DNA of 64,000 nucleotides, from NCBI RefSeq assembly GCF_001625215.2, contig NC_030384.2:45418390-45482389 (forward strand), read 5' to 3'. The position numbers were made by a program, and so were the translations under genes. Within the stretch, counting starts at the first letter, position 1, and the number at the start of each line of letters is the position of its first letter. This document shows positions 24,761-43,119 of this stretch, piece after piece. Source of the DNA: Daucus carota subsp. sativus. Its lineage: Eukaryota > Streptophyta > Magnoliopsida > Apiales > Apiaceae. The notes below the pieces were generated by a model that was not told where the DNA came from, did no database searches, and worked only from the letters and a program-made list of their open reading frames with translations.

Positions 24761-25661
24761 CTCCCCATGTTTTCAAATATTTGACGTTTGATTTTTGTGT
24801 ACACATTTTTAAATGCATTGACTGCATAACTAAAATTAATATTTTTATAAATACTTTATTGTGAATTAAAGTATACGATTAATGTTTGAGTTAATTACAC
24901 TTTGTAACCTCTAAGTTTGCTTCAAACGCAGTTTAGTATCTGAACTTTAAAACGTGTCAATATGCATTCTAAACTTAACATTTGCGTGCAAGTTGTAACC
25001 CCTAGTCACTATTCTGTCAAATTTGCTGTTAATTTTAACTGTTTGAGAGATAACAATGTGTATATTAGTTTCTAACAACTACTTTAACCTCGTGACCCCT
25101 CAAAAATTATGTATTATATTCCGAAATTATTTCTGAACACACACAACGATGTAAAAAAAATTAATTTTTTTTAAAATATGTATTTATTTTAAAATTTTAA
25201 AATAAGTTACATCGTTTATGTAAAAAAATATAAATTTCCAGATTCCAAATCCAGATACATATTTCGAAAACTATTTAATTTTTTTCTTAGATCGTTGTGC
25301 GTGTTCAGAAATAATTTCAAAATATAATACATATTTGTTGAGGGGTCACAAGGGATAAAGTAGCTGTTAGAAACCAATACACGCACTGTTATCTCTCAAA
25401 CAGTTAAAGTTAACGGCAGGTTTGACGGAATAGTGACTTGGGGTTACAATTTGCACGAGAATGCTAAGTTTATGGTGCATATCGTCACGTTTTAAAGTTC
25501 GGGTATTAAACTGTATTTGGAGCAAACCTAGGGGTTACAAAGTGTAATTAACTCTTAATATTTTTATTATAAAAGGAAAATTTTAAAAATAATAATTCTA
25601 AGTATGAACTCAAAGCTTTGTGTGCCAAAAGATCAAACGTTAAATATTTGAAAATAGGGAG
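24761..25661. mobile_element. Stowaway-like MITE split by a Mutator-type MITE
   Basis: Outer ends CTCCCCATGTTTTCAAATAT and the complement of ATATTTGAAAATAGGGAG are good inverted repeats, with ATCAAACGT/ACGTTTGAT continuing the pairing. TA flanks both sides (24759-24760 and 25662-25663), as for Tc1/mariner-type Stowaways. A 667-bp element occupies its centre (24888-25554), so the original Stowaway was about 225 bp. Confidence 0.8.
24888..25554. mobile_element. Long-foldback Mutator-type MITE inserted in a Stowaway
   Basis: Ends GAGTTAATTACACTTTGTAA and its complement TTACAAAGTGTAATTAACTC form the tips of arms of about 300 bp that pair along most of the length. Flanking 9-bp copies TTAATGTTT (24879-24887) and TTAATATTT (25555-25563) differ at one position. 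Non-coding. Confidence 0.83.
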
Positions 25662-25663
25662 TA

Positions 25664-26351
25664 GTAACTGTGCTCTCATGGATATTTAGGAGTATATAAC
25701 GTTATTAAATTTGATACAACCACCAGAATTGATTTTCGGATGCAAATCCAGACAGATGTGTCTCCGATCAGCTTCCTAATTAATTTTAGTCCAGGCACAT
25801 TTAATTATTTGCAGCAAGTTGAGATGAGTGTGGAATTAGCATATGATTATTTTCTTTTATTATATATGTTTGTTAATTGTTAATTGCTAATGACAATAAC
25901 ATAACTTTCAAAATAATTTCAAAAAAAGAAAAGAAAAGAAGCACATGATAAGTTATCAATTAATGAAATATATTTCCCTTCTTTTCATGGTACATGTCCA
26001 CTTTAGAGAATAATATTTATTTCAAAATATTTGCCCACTTCAACTTCTTGTAAATTTATATATTCAAAATCAACTCTCATCTACGTTTTTCTAATTTATA
26101 TTACCAAGATCAAACCATATTTTACACACCATATTCAATAAATAACTTAATACAATTATTTATTTTTTTTAATCAAATTCACTTTTCTTGAAAATTGTGG
26201 TTTTTTGAAAATTAGCATATAATTTGAAGAGGAAATATATGTTTCTTTAACCGGTTGTGTAGTTAAATATGTCCTATTCTATTAAAATCTCATGTCTCTC
26301 CACTTAAAGTTAGGCAATTGTTTTTGAGATTTTTGTTATTCTTTAAATTTA
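25664..26351. other. AT-rich spacer
   Basis: No gene or bordered element was recognised between the Stowaway and the LINE tail. Confidence 0.4.
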
Positions 26352-26362
26352 ATGCATGTTTT

Positions 26363-26494
26363 GTTTTTTTTACTGAAAGCTGGGTATTTTATTCATCAAA
26401 TAAATCCTTTTCAATACCATCTTTAATACTGATAGGCACAGGCCATCTATTCGTCCTACGACCAGCTAATAAATATGATTCCCGACGGGCTACC
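26363..26494 (-). mobile_element. Very short 5'-truncated LINE tail with target duplication
   Basis: Read on the minus strand, a 132-bp segment ends in GATGAATAAAATACCCAGC followed by an A-rich tail, in the style of plant L1-type LINE 3' ends. An 11-bp duplication ATGCATGTTTT flanks it (26352-26362 and 26495-26505). Only the extreme 3' end of the parent element is present. Confidence 0.65.
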
Positions 26495-26779
26495 ATGCAT
26501 GTTTTAGATAAAGGTAGGCAAGAATAATCGGGGAGTATCTTATATCATGCGGCCCCTCTTTTTTATTATTTTTATATTCTTCATTTTCTCTTAAACGGAG
26601 TAGTATAATTTTAAGGTCATATCCCCACCAAACTAATATAATTTCTTTTCTCTTTTCTTATTTAGGGGTTTGCAAATATTTTTATAATGCTATATGCTAT
26701 ATTTTATAATACTATATGATAGTAGAGTATGAAACACAAGCTTTGGATTTAGATTGAAATCGAGAAAATAGTAATATAT

Positions 26780-26880
26780 TCGGCCCATTAAATAATACTC
26801 TATATACTCTAACAAAACAGTATTCAGCCCATCTATTCATGTACCCAATGGGCCAGGTTAGAGTCCATTAAAACCCAACA
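26780..26880 (+). promoter_or_regulatory. Site II (GGCCCA/TGGGCC) cluster and telo-box-like motif upstream of L22
   Basis: GGCCCA at 26782-26787, AGCCCA at 26826-26831 and TGGGCC at 26849-26854, then AAAACCCAA near 26870. Such site II and telo-box pairs, bound by TCP factors, are known to drive plant ribosomal-protein and mitochondrial genes in dividing cells. They lie just before the probable 5' leader of the L22 gene. Confidence 0.65.
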
Positions 26881-26889
26881 GTCTGCGCG

Positions 26890-27001
26890 GATCAATTGAA
26901 AAACTCGAGGAAAGCTAGGTTAAGTGAGTATAGTCGGAGATCGTTTCTGAAAAGCACGGAGAAGAAGACCACAACAAATCAATACCCCTAATTTCTCAGC
27001 A
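26890..27001 (+). other. Probable 5' untranslated exon of L22
   Basis: This stretch lies between the site II cluster and a donor-like CAG|GTAATT at 27001/27002. The next coding ATG is at 27806, so a leader intron of several hundred bases is likely. The transcription start is not determined. Confidence 0.4.
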
Positions 27002-27805
27002 GGTAATTTATCAACATGTAATCTAATCTTTTTAATTTTTTCGAATAAGCATTGAACATATAACTGTAAATTGAAATGTCTGTTTATGCTTTTCTGCACA
27101 CCATCTGTTTGATGAAATGCCCGTGAGGTTTTATTCAAGATATTTGGTTCAAATGCATTATGTGCTCGTGTGTTGCTAATGGCCCTATTAATTTGTGTAG
27201 ACTAGTTTTCTCGATGTATAGTTTTGTGGGAAGTTAAATGTTTAGATTATGTGCTAGAAATCGATGAAGAGGGGATAGGGTTGCTAACTAATTGACACCT
27301 GAGAGTTAGAATATTGATTTCTTCAAGCAAGGATTAGGTAGGATTCTCGATACCTACACATTGCACGTTGCGAGCTATTTAAACAGCAGGCTGTAATATT
27401 TGAATGGAAATGAAAGCAATAATACTGAAGGCACAACATTATTAAACAGGATGTTATATTTGAGTACTGCATATGCAGCTTATATGTGGAATGCCATTAA
27501 TGAATAAATCCTGGTAGCTGTACCATATGAACTTTAAGTGTAGTGGCAACTTTAGCAAGCTAAGATAGTATGTGTAGAATTACTATGCTGTAGAATGAAA
27601 ACTTTTGTTTCTTTTTCAGATTATGGTTTGAAGAAAATTAAGATGATGATAATAATTAATTTTGTTTGGAGCTGTTGGTTTTGTTATCCTATGGTTTTCT
27701 TTGTGGTTCTAATATCTTACACTTTTATTTTGTTACTCAACTTATTAGATGGTTGATAATATATAGATTGGAATTTCTGGTTGAACATACCATCAAGCTT
27801 TAGTC

Positions 27806-30800
27806 ATGGTGGGTTGGCACCGACATCTGCAGTCAATAATTCGACAGGTTGGAAAAAGAGTGGAGCACAATTGCAATGCTTCTGTCAATACTGCTTTTTA
27901 TCACTCCAAGTCTTCCTTGATATATGGTAGTTTCATCTCACATCCCTTCTGAATTCATATATAAGATAAAGCTTTAACCAAGCATAGTCTTTCTTGTTCT
28001 TTATTTTACGACCTTTCTTTAAATGTTATATATATCTTGCATTTACACACACCAGTATATATTTTCTTTATTATGCATCCGAACACCATTGTTTCGAGAA
28101 TTGTAATATGTTACTGGATCTTGCAGGAGATTTGCCATGTTTACATAGCCTTCAGGGTCCATCTTCTGCAACCTATTCAAGGCCTTTATATAACTGTTTT
28201 CAGCACATGGTAATGATGATGCACGCTGCTTTACATGGCCTGTTTTGGATTTGCATGAATGTATTTATATGGGATATGGCTATAACTCCCAAGTAAAGTT
28301 GAAATTGTCATACATGGAAGGAAATTTAAATGACCGCACAATGAGCTCACTTCCTACCATGTATACTCTCCCCATCATTTACTTCCAAATATATTTCTAA
28401 TGTTTGTTTATGATTTATAATTAAAATTGTGCAAGGTACCTACTATTGTTGATTTGTATATTATAGATCGGTCTCCCACCATTCCACAAGTATAAGTTGT
28501 GTTCAAAATACATAGTCCTCAGCTTAAAGTGTCAGAAATGCCAGATACCTATTTTTGTTTTAAATTTTTACTAGTACCTAGCTATAACTGTATCCGTTCC
28601 AGTTTAGTGGGTGTATGAGATTAATTAAGCACCAAGCAGGTATAATTAGATTATTTTCTATGAGATGCACAAAATGTTACTGTGGGAGTTAATTTTTTCA
28701 ACGACCTGCAAGACTTTTTTTTTTGGCTTTGAATTTGTTATCTTTATTTTAACAGCTGCTTAAATAAGAGAGTTGTAAATTTCTGTGGCCAAATTACCTT
28801 TCTAGACATTTTCTTACTTTCCGTACTTCCACATGCTTGTCTCTTCCTTTGCCCTTTAATATGCTTTATGTATAAGTTGACTTTGTTTTAAGAGATTTTA
28901 CTATCAAAAGATAATTGTAGGGTACTTTATTAGTTATCAATTGATATTGAATTTGCAATGTATTTGTTATGATATGCAGGGATTCACGAGTTCAAGGATT
29001 TTACTTGCAAATTCTTCAGATGAAACACCAATACCTTCTCCACTGACGCCACAGTTGGCATTAACCAGTGGCAAATCTGAATCCCAGGAAGTCGCCACCA
29101 CCAAACCTTCAAAAGTTCAAGCAGTTCTGAAGAACATAAAACAGGTATAAAAGTGTTTACATGTAGTTACTGCAAGTGGTTTTCAACACTATACAATGAA
29201 GTTACCATCGTTTTCTTATAATTTATTTGGCTAATGGCGTCATATTTGTTACCAACTCAATATGCTGTATCTTTTTATTTGCACATCTTAAAAGGAAACA
29301 CAAAAGGTGGAAGTGGTTTAGTGTTATAAATTCAAGTATTGAGGTATGTAAGTGATATAAAACAAACTGCTAGCAAAAAAGAGCATTATGCTCTATCTAA
29401 TAGCACAGATGAAATAAGCTCTACTCCTCATTAAACTATACTTCTGCATGATAAGCCTTTAGTACTAAAGGAGTGACATCTGTTTGTAAGAAATGAATGA
29501 GGTGAGGATGGATGAAGTCAAAGTTATTATGGATATGAAAGTCATAATTTTTTTGGTTCATCCTTTCCATCCGAGAAGTTACAACAAGATGTTGATGTAC
29601 GCAAGGCAATACGTAATATGTTCTCACGAGCGTGGACATATGGTGAGCCCTGTTGAGTAACACGCTGTTTTCCAACTGTTTTTCGAGCTGGTTTGTTAAA
29701 TATCACATCGGTTCGAGTTTATATTGAGTTCAAATTATTTTTAGAACTCGAGCCTGATTTGAGCTCATTTTATTAAGTCGAGTTCGAGCTGATATTACCC
29801 AAATTGTAGCCCTAATCAGGAGTTGGTATGTACTACTTTGGAAAGACAAATACAAGTATTTCGGGTGAATCAGATCAAAGGAAGGCGACATTGAGAAGGA
29901 TATTATCCTACATTTCAAGTCATGGCGGGTAAGGTGTAGGGTAGGGCTGCAGGGAACTATGTGAAAAAAAAAAGTATTGTTAAAACTAAAGGGCAAATTC
30001 TATATAGAAGGATCAGGATTGTGTCGATGTATGGATCTGAGTATTGAGTAATAAAGAAGGAAAAAGAAGTGGAAGATGAGGATGTTGAATTGAACACCAT
30101 GTTGCACCGTGATGGGTATTTCAATACTTGATACTTTTTGCGGACAAATTTGGGAGTCACCTGTATTTCTAGAAAGGTAAAGGATAGGATATCACAATGG
30201 TTGGGTCACAATCTTAGGAATGGGCCTCCTTGAGGCTGAAGATTATTATTAAAAACATCTTGGTTTGGGGATTGATGCAGAGATATGTGGGATGAGCAAT
30301 TGAGATTAGACGGGGATGTTAATTTTATTGAGGACATAACCTTTAATAATTGGAGACGTCAAATTAGTGTGATTGATGTCAGTTGGTTGATTTAGTGGCA
30401 GGGGGTTTTAGTTTATAGTACAGGGATAATTGGGGGGTTACGAAGGTTTTCTGATAGTTTCTTTTTGCGTTTTCTTTCTTGCATCCTTGTCTATCCATAA
30501 TATAATAATGCTTGATTTGCATGATATTTGCTATTTCTTGTCTCACATGTTTTTTTATTGTTAGTGTAGTATCTTTTTATTGCTTTGTCAAAAACTCAGA
30601 GTCTTTGCACAAGTAGCCTCTCTGCTCTTAGGGGTAGCAGTAAGGTCTGTATACATTTTACTCTCTGCATCCCAGAACATTCTTTATATGCATGATACAC
30701 AGGGTTAATGTTTAGCCTGTGACTTAAAGAAGCTTCTGGGATGTAGATATTTGGTCAGGCCTAAAGCAAACTTTTTCACTGAAGATGTGCAGCTAAAGTG

Positions 30801-32124
30801 CCATACTTGCATGTTCATAAATGTGTCGAGTTAAACTATACAGTGTCCATCTATGTCTAGTAGGTCTTATAAATATTCATATTCTGTTATCTGTATATAT
30901 TCAAACCTTCTTTAGCTTTATGCCTACTCCTGCTGCTATATAATAAATTACATTTTTTCCCAGCCAAGAAGATGAAGTGATTATGGTCAATGGACTTCTG
31001 TTTTGTAAATAAGTTTCAGTTATTGATGACTTGATGGTAGAGCATGTGCATGCAAAGGTTTTTGGCTAAAAAAGGATTTCTTTGTGTTCTTCGCAGTGTT
31101 TGCTTTGATTCCTGTAATCTGTATATTCAAACAAAAGTGAAATTTAAGTTCCTATATGTAAGTATATTTTTGTTCCAGCCTTGTAATCTTTTTGTCACTT
31201 GATGATTTCAGAGTCCTAAGAAGGTGAATCTTGTAGCTGCATTGGTCAGGGGAATGCGTGTTGAAGATGCATTGCTGCAATTGCAAGTCACTGTAAAGCG
31301 AGCTTCAAAAACAGTATATCAGGTGACTAGACTACTTAAGTTTTGATTTTGCTAAACTTTATACACCTCTCCAAAAGTTCTTATCGTAATTTTGGATTCC
31401 CTTTAACTGCAAGCCTAATAGCCTATCAGGTGTACCAAGACCAGTCACATGAGCAGTACACAACAAATTAATAATCTTATAAACCACATAAGATTCTACT
31501 TGAAATTCAAAGAAGTGATCTTAGAGCTCGCTTACACCAGTTAAACCATCAATGGGAACTTTGCAGAGACAATAATCCAAGCATTACACATCAGCTGTAT
31601 CTATTACTATTAGTATTACAATACCATGGCTTGCTATAAACTTAGACATACAGTAGTTCTTCGTACCTATAGCACCATGTATATTCTTCAACTATTTGAT
31701 AATACATTTGCTATTTGCAGGTTATTCATTCAGCACGGGCAAATGCAACCCACAATCATGGATTAGATCCAGATCGTCTTCTCATTGGTATCTTGCAATT
31801 CATTTTGGGTTATTGCTACTATGTTGAACACTACTTACTGTATGTTGTTTCCATTTTAAAGCGGAGGCACATGTTGGAAAGGGATTCTTCAAGAAGAGAA
31901 TTAATTACCATGCTAGAGGAAAATGTGGGCTTAAAGTGAGACCAGAGTGTAGATTGACTGTGGTAGTACGGGAAATAACCCCAGAAGAAGAGGCTGAGAT
32001 TGCAAGGCTAAGGGTGAAAAACTTTGTTAAGCTCAGCAAGAGGGAGAGGCGGTTAGTTCCTCACAAGCTTATTGAGACTACTCCAATTTGGGACCGCAAG
32101 GGCAAAGCTAAATTGCAAGGTTAA
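27806..32124 (+). CDS. Ribosomal protein L22 (uL22), organellar, probably mitochondrial
   Basis: Six exons (27806-27926, 28127-28209, 28980-29144, 31212-31322, 31721-31787, 31862-32124) give 269 residues with all phases matching. uL22 lines the peptide exit tunnel of the bacterial-type large subunit. About 120 N-terminal residues (MVGWHRHLQSIIRQVGKRVEH...) are basic and Ser-rich, as expected of an organelle-targeting presequence plus linker; the family of At4g28360/At1g52370 is annotated mitochondrial. The L22 fold runs from SPKKVNLVAALVRGMRVEDA (from 124) through KRASKTVYQVIHSARANATHNHGLDPDRLLI, then the tunnel-loop basic segment GKGFFKKRINYHARGKCG and the strand CRLTVVVREI. A C-terminal extension (LRVKNFVKLSKRERRLVPHKLIETTPIW) is characteristic of the plant protein. 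Intron 3 carries an RTE-type LINE tail. Site II motifs upstream suit a ribosomal-protein gene. Confidence 0.92.
29985..30690 (+). mobile_element. Degraded 3' end of an RTE-type LINE
   Basis: Short readable blocks in shifting frames resemble the tail of plant RTE-clade reverse-transcriptase proteins: SMYGSEYWVIKKEKE, DRISQWLGHNLRNG and MWDEQLRLDGDVNFIEDIT...NWRRQISVID. Downstream, CAAGTAGCCTCTCTGCTC and GGGGTAGCAGTAAGGTCTGT match the typical 3' untranslated tail of these elements. It is 5'-truncated, has several stops and frameshifts, and lies in sense orientation in the third intron of the L22 gene. No target duplication was found. Confidence 0.65.
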
Positions 32125-33147
32125 TGGCCATGTAGAAGGTGGTGTGGCCTGGCATTTTTTTTTCCCTTAAACACAACTGTTGCTGAATTATTGTTTGCCC
32201 AAAAATTAGGTGACTGAGCATTATATATGAAGGATATTTATTAAGGAAACTTGATGAAAATAAGACGAGTCTGTGTTCATGTACCTCCTACAGAAACTGC
32301 TTACGATTAGTGGAGGTAGTCTTAAATTCTTAATCAGATATCATCCTTTAATTGTAAACAAAAACAAAATGTGAAGGGTCCAGAAATCGTAATTTACCTT
32401 ATGAGTACCTGTAAATTGTAAAGCATGGCACTCGTCTCTTTTAAATCTTTTATAATTTAAAGCTATATTTAAGGGCACGCATTCTAATTTGAACATTTTA
32501 AATAAGATCTCAATGCGTGACACTGGTCTGGTCTCTTTGGATTTGGTTAGTACTGAATAATTACAGTAGATTAAAATCGAAAATCTAAATGGAGGATTTA
32601 ATCGGATAATTTCAATAATATTATAATAATATTTAATATACCAGTTTAATTTGCTAGGAGTATATGATATATATTTTAAGAAAATTTCATAATGATTAAT
32701 CAAATTTAAGAAATCGAAACACTTTGCAAGAGATTAATCTACCAAATCGGAGATTTTTGGAACCATACTTTAAACTAACATTTTATAAATTTTATAACTA
32801 ACTTTGCCTGATAATTACTTTTAGTCCTGTATCTCCTTTTATAAATTTAGAAGTCAGTCACTTCTCCCTATCTATTTTAGGAGTCTCTACCCTCTATTTT
32901 ATCCATTACTTTTTCTTATTTTTTAGTTATATAGATAAAATATAAAATATAAAGAAAGCATAACGCTAAAATTAAAGTGTGTTTTATAATATTTATATCA
33001 TACTTAAGGAGATGTTTTTATAAAAGCCACATTATTCATATTTTCAACAAAATTAACTTCAAAACGTATCCGGGAACAAAATTCTTTATTTTTGTTCATA
33101 AAAGCGAACTTCTCTATCCTAAACAACTGAAGCCTAGTTAGTTAAAC
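32125..33147. other. 3' flank of L22 and AT-rich spacer
   Basis: The L22 3' untranslated region is at the left edge. The rest is AT-rich with no supported gene. Confidence 0.4.
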
Positions 33148-33149
33148 TA

Positions 33150-33460
33150 CTCCCTCCGCCCCCCTGAGTACTATACATTCCCTCCGTCCCCCTGAGTAGT
33201 AGTAGTATACATTCCCTCCGTCCCCCTGAGTAGTATACATTGGAGGATGGGGACGCGGCACGAACTTTAATGCTCCCGTAAAGTGTAGTTGTGTAATTTA
33301 TTTTTAAAATTTTCTTCTTCTGAATTAAAGTTTGGATGTTATATTTTTATTCAGAAAAAGAAAATCTCAAAAATAAGTTACAGAACTATATTTTATAAGA
33401 GCATTGAAATGCTTGTCGCGGTTGAAAAGAAACGTATACAATTAAATGGGACAGAGGGAG
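33150..33460. mobile_element. Stowaway MITE with a multiplied left end
   Basis: CTCCCTCCGCCCCCCTGAGT at the left and GGGACAGAGGGAG at the right are classic Stowaway ends, with TA at 33148-33149 and 33461-33462. The left-end module (CCCTCCGTCCCCCTGAGTAG plus TATACATT) is present three times in tandem over about 33150-33242. Length 311 bp. Confidence 0.85.
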
Positions 33461-33462
33461 TA

Positions 33463-33828
33463 CTGTTTATAAAAGAATCACTAGTACCCCCTTAAAATTG
33501 CTCATATTCACATAATCAATCCTCAGAAGATCATTTTCTCAGAGGATTTCCCATGCCGCAGCGATTAGGAATAAAAAAATGTATAGGATTCAGATGAGAA
33601 CTATCAATGCAATAGTAGAAATAATAGCAAAATATTACGACCTTTCATATCATATGACCAAATAATGGCCTGTAAAGATTTGGCGTCGAGCTTTGCAACT
33701 TTCTATAGTAACTTTAAACCGAATCCAAGATATTGCTATACAAACTATATTTAATTTCAAAAAACATGGACATGCCAGTCCCCAAGCCTGAGTCCTACTT
33801 TTTAACATTCTACCCGATTGTGTCCCGG
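33463..33828. other. 3' flank of the UBP8-like gene
   Basis: Probably contains the 3' untranslated region of the minus-strand protease gene. Nothing else seen. Confidence 0.4.
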
Positions 33829-40427
<6,599 letters not shown>

Positions 40428-41660
40428 GGAATGAAGAGAGAGAGACTGAATTAAGTTTTCAGAGAGAAGGGCTTTGAGGAGAGAGAGTGAATGGAAGAGA
40501 GAGAAAATTAGGGTTTTGATGAATCGATTCAGGCGACGGTTCATGAATTGTGTCTTTCGGGCTGATGGTTTCTGACGGCGTTGACCGGTTTTTTATACCG
40601 GGGAATTGGGATTTACTCGAAAGACCTGGAGAGGCGTTTTTGCTGGGGAGTGTCGCGCACGCGAGGGAGAGAGAGAGTGGGGGAGAGAAGGCTGGAACAG
40701 GTGGACGACACGACAGCTTTCACCGTTACAGATCTCAGTTTTACTAGTACATCTTGTTTTGTTTATGTTTGTGTTGTGTTTCCGTATGTTTGTTTCAATT
40801 TAGACCAGGGCTCCCTGTTTTATACACCTCACTAGGCGTAGTATTAAATCGCATTGTCGAGATCTTTTGGGTTTTGGAGAATCCAACGGATTAAGTATGG
40901 ATTTCATAAAATTTAATATAATCTGGTGGCAGTTGATAGGGTTTTGAAATTTTAGATATGCAATTATTATATTACATTTTATTGGATAACATTTGATGGA
41001 AAATTTATAATTTTTTTCAAAGTTTTGATATTTTTGGATAAATTTTTAGATCTCCAAAAGTAACAAGTTTAGATAAGATCTTGAGTACTATAAAATGCAA
41101 CTAACTTCTACATATTATTTTATTTTCGCCTTTTTTTTAATTGTCTAATTTTGACTTTATATGATAAAATTATCAAAATTTAATATATTACATAATCAAA
41201 TAAATATTTAAAAAATATCATTATAGAATATATAAATTTATTTTTAAAATTTTAAACTAATAAAAACGCTCTTTCATAATCTTTAAAAAATGATCGATGA
41301 TGAAGTTAAAAGAGGACAACTAGAGAGGAGATGGAAAGATTATATGAAATCTTCGTTTTACATTAATTCTCAGAAACTTGTATATCATGTAATAATTTTA
41401 TGAAAATTCCAACTTTTTCAACTGTTAAATTTTTTTGAATCAAAATACATATGCAGTACCAATTTAGCTTCATCTACAAAAAATATATTAAAAACGTGTG
41501 TTAATTTTGTTAAAATGCATGTATTACTATATTAGTACAAATTTAACACTCAAAACAAGTATATGCAGTTCAACTTGTTGCAAAATTAAGATATAATAAC
41601 TATTAGTTAGTCTTTCTTTCTTATCAAATTAGAATTATATTTATGATTTCATTAATTAAA
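40428..41660. other. Upstream region of the UBP8-like gene
   Basis: Contains the probable 5' untranslated region and promoter of the minus-strand protease gene. The first 250 bp are less AT-rich; the rest is AT-rich with no gene seen. Confidence 0.4.
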
Positions 41661-41666
41661 TATAAT

Positions 41667-41730
41667 AATTAATAATTTTTTCAAAGATAAATTGGAGTAA
41701 TTAATAATTTTTTCAAAGATAAATTGGAGT
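41667..41730. repeat. Perfect 32-bp tandem duplication
   Basis: The unit beginning AATTAATAATTTTTTCAAAG occurs twice head to tail (41667-41698, 41699-41730) with no difference seen. This suggests a recent slippage or repair duplication in non-coding DNA. Confidence 0.85.
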
Positions 41731-41834
41731 AATTAACACGAAATTGTTGATTGATGGCCCTGTTTTCACAAAAAAAAAAAAAAAAATTATCTGTTGCGGA
41801 CTTTTCACGTCCCTTGCTTTCTTGACATTCAACC

Positions 41835-41945
41835 TGTTGTTGGGCTGGGCTATATAATGTCTTCAAGAGCTATTGGACTTTGTTCGGACTTTCTATGGAC
41901 TATGGGCCCTGTAACTTACCCAATTATATATATCTGGGCCAATGT
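41835..41945 (+). promoter_or_regulatory. Orphan cluster of TGGGCC/TGGGCT motifs
   Basis: TTGGGCTGGGCTATATAAT (about 41838-41856), ATGGGCCC (about 41900) and CTGGGCCAATG (about 41934) lie within 110 bp, the first one joined to a TATA-like sequence. This looks like a site II promoter, but no gene follows on the plus strand for several kilobases and the UBP8-like gene starts 1.4 kb away on the other side. Confidence 0.4.
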
Positions 41946-42741
41946 AATCTTAGTTATTCTCAATCTGAAATGTGGGTGGATAGAATTTCGTTAAACTGCT
42001 GCTACAGACTACAGTGCTCCTCTACCTGTGCACTTTTTTCTATTCAGAGTTGCAAAACTCATTATATTATCGTTTCTTAAGAGAATCTATCACCTGTGTC
42101 AGTGTCATTTTACATGACTTTGTTTCGATGTCTGATATAATTTTTCGAATTTGATTTTTTTGCTTTTTTATTTTCTTTCTTCCCGTGAGTTTTTGTTTGT
42201 CATTTGGATTTCTTTTCGATCATTGAAATTTTATTGGCCAAATTTTTGAACCGGACAGATTTTTTTGAATGAAAATTATCCTTTCTTTTTAATTTCACGG
42301 ATTTTGTTATTCTCTCGAACGTTTTTCTTCCTACATCAAAATTTTTATCTAATTTTTGTTGAACTTTTCAACATGCCTTCTGATAATGGTGTTCGTCTCC
42401 CATTATTTACATAATATTAAAACCTATTTTTTAATATTTGATTAAATATCTAATAAAAGTTTAATATTTTTTATTTGATAAAAACAATTACTTATAAGTC
42501 TTAACTTGTTTCTCACTTATATTTTATTTTTTTATTTTAAGAAAGAAGCACTTATTTTAATTTCAGCTAACGTTGCTAGGCTGCTTTAACCTAAGAAACA
42601 ATCATATGATTCAATATCATATCTTGCTAATGAAATTTAACTACGTATTTAATACACCTCTAAATTTGATTATCAGAATTTACATCTGCACTCTTAATTA
42701 ACTTAACCAATTTATCAACCTAAGTGAACTCGAACATACCA

Positions 42742-43118
42742 TCTATACTATACTTACTATACTATAATAAGCCAACATGGTATAATTTGTAGTCGTACAA
42801 ATTTTTGGTTTGGTCATATTTTTTTTGGTTTAGTACTCTCCTTATACAACTAGAAATCTACAACATATGTAGCTCTATTACTCTTCTTTTATTAAATAAT
42901 TTCAAATACTAAAAACACTCAAAAACTTTATCATTATCCTCTTAAATATAATTAGTTAAAAAAATGAAACTATTATTAATAACATATATTAATACTAAAA
43001 ACACTTATAAATAGATGTTCCAATTATACTAAAATACTAAAATAATTTTAAAAATTAACTTATAAATAATAAATTATGAATTAAATACTTGCCCGTGCTT
43101 CGCACGGTTAAAGGCTAG
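42742..43118 (+). mobile_element. Small non-autonomous Helitron
   Basis: The 5' end TCTATACTATACTTACTATA follows an A (42741). The 3' end has a hairpin CCGTGCTTCGCACGG (about 43093-43107) and finishes TTAAAGGCTAG before a T (43119). TC at the start, a hairpin then CTAG at the end, and insertion between A and T are the hallmarks of plant Helitrons. Length 377 bp, no coding capacity. Confidence 0.82.
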
Positions 43119-43119
43119 T

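Noticed and set aside
29690-29820. TCGAGCT-rich stretch resembling an element end
   Set aside because: Repeated GAGTTCGAGCTG-like words suggest an old transposon edge, but no partner end or target duplication was found.
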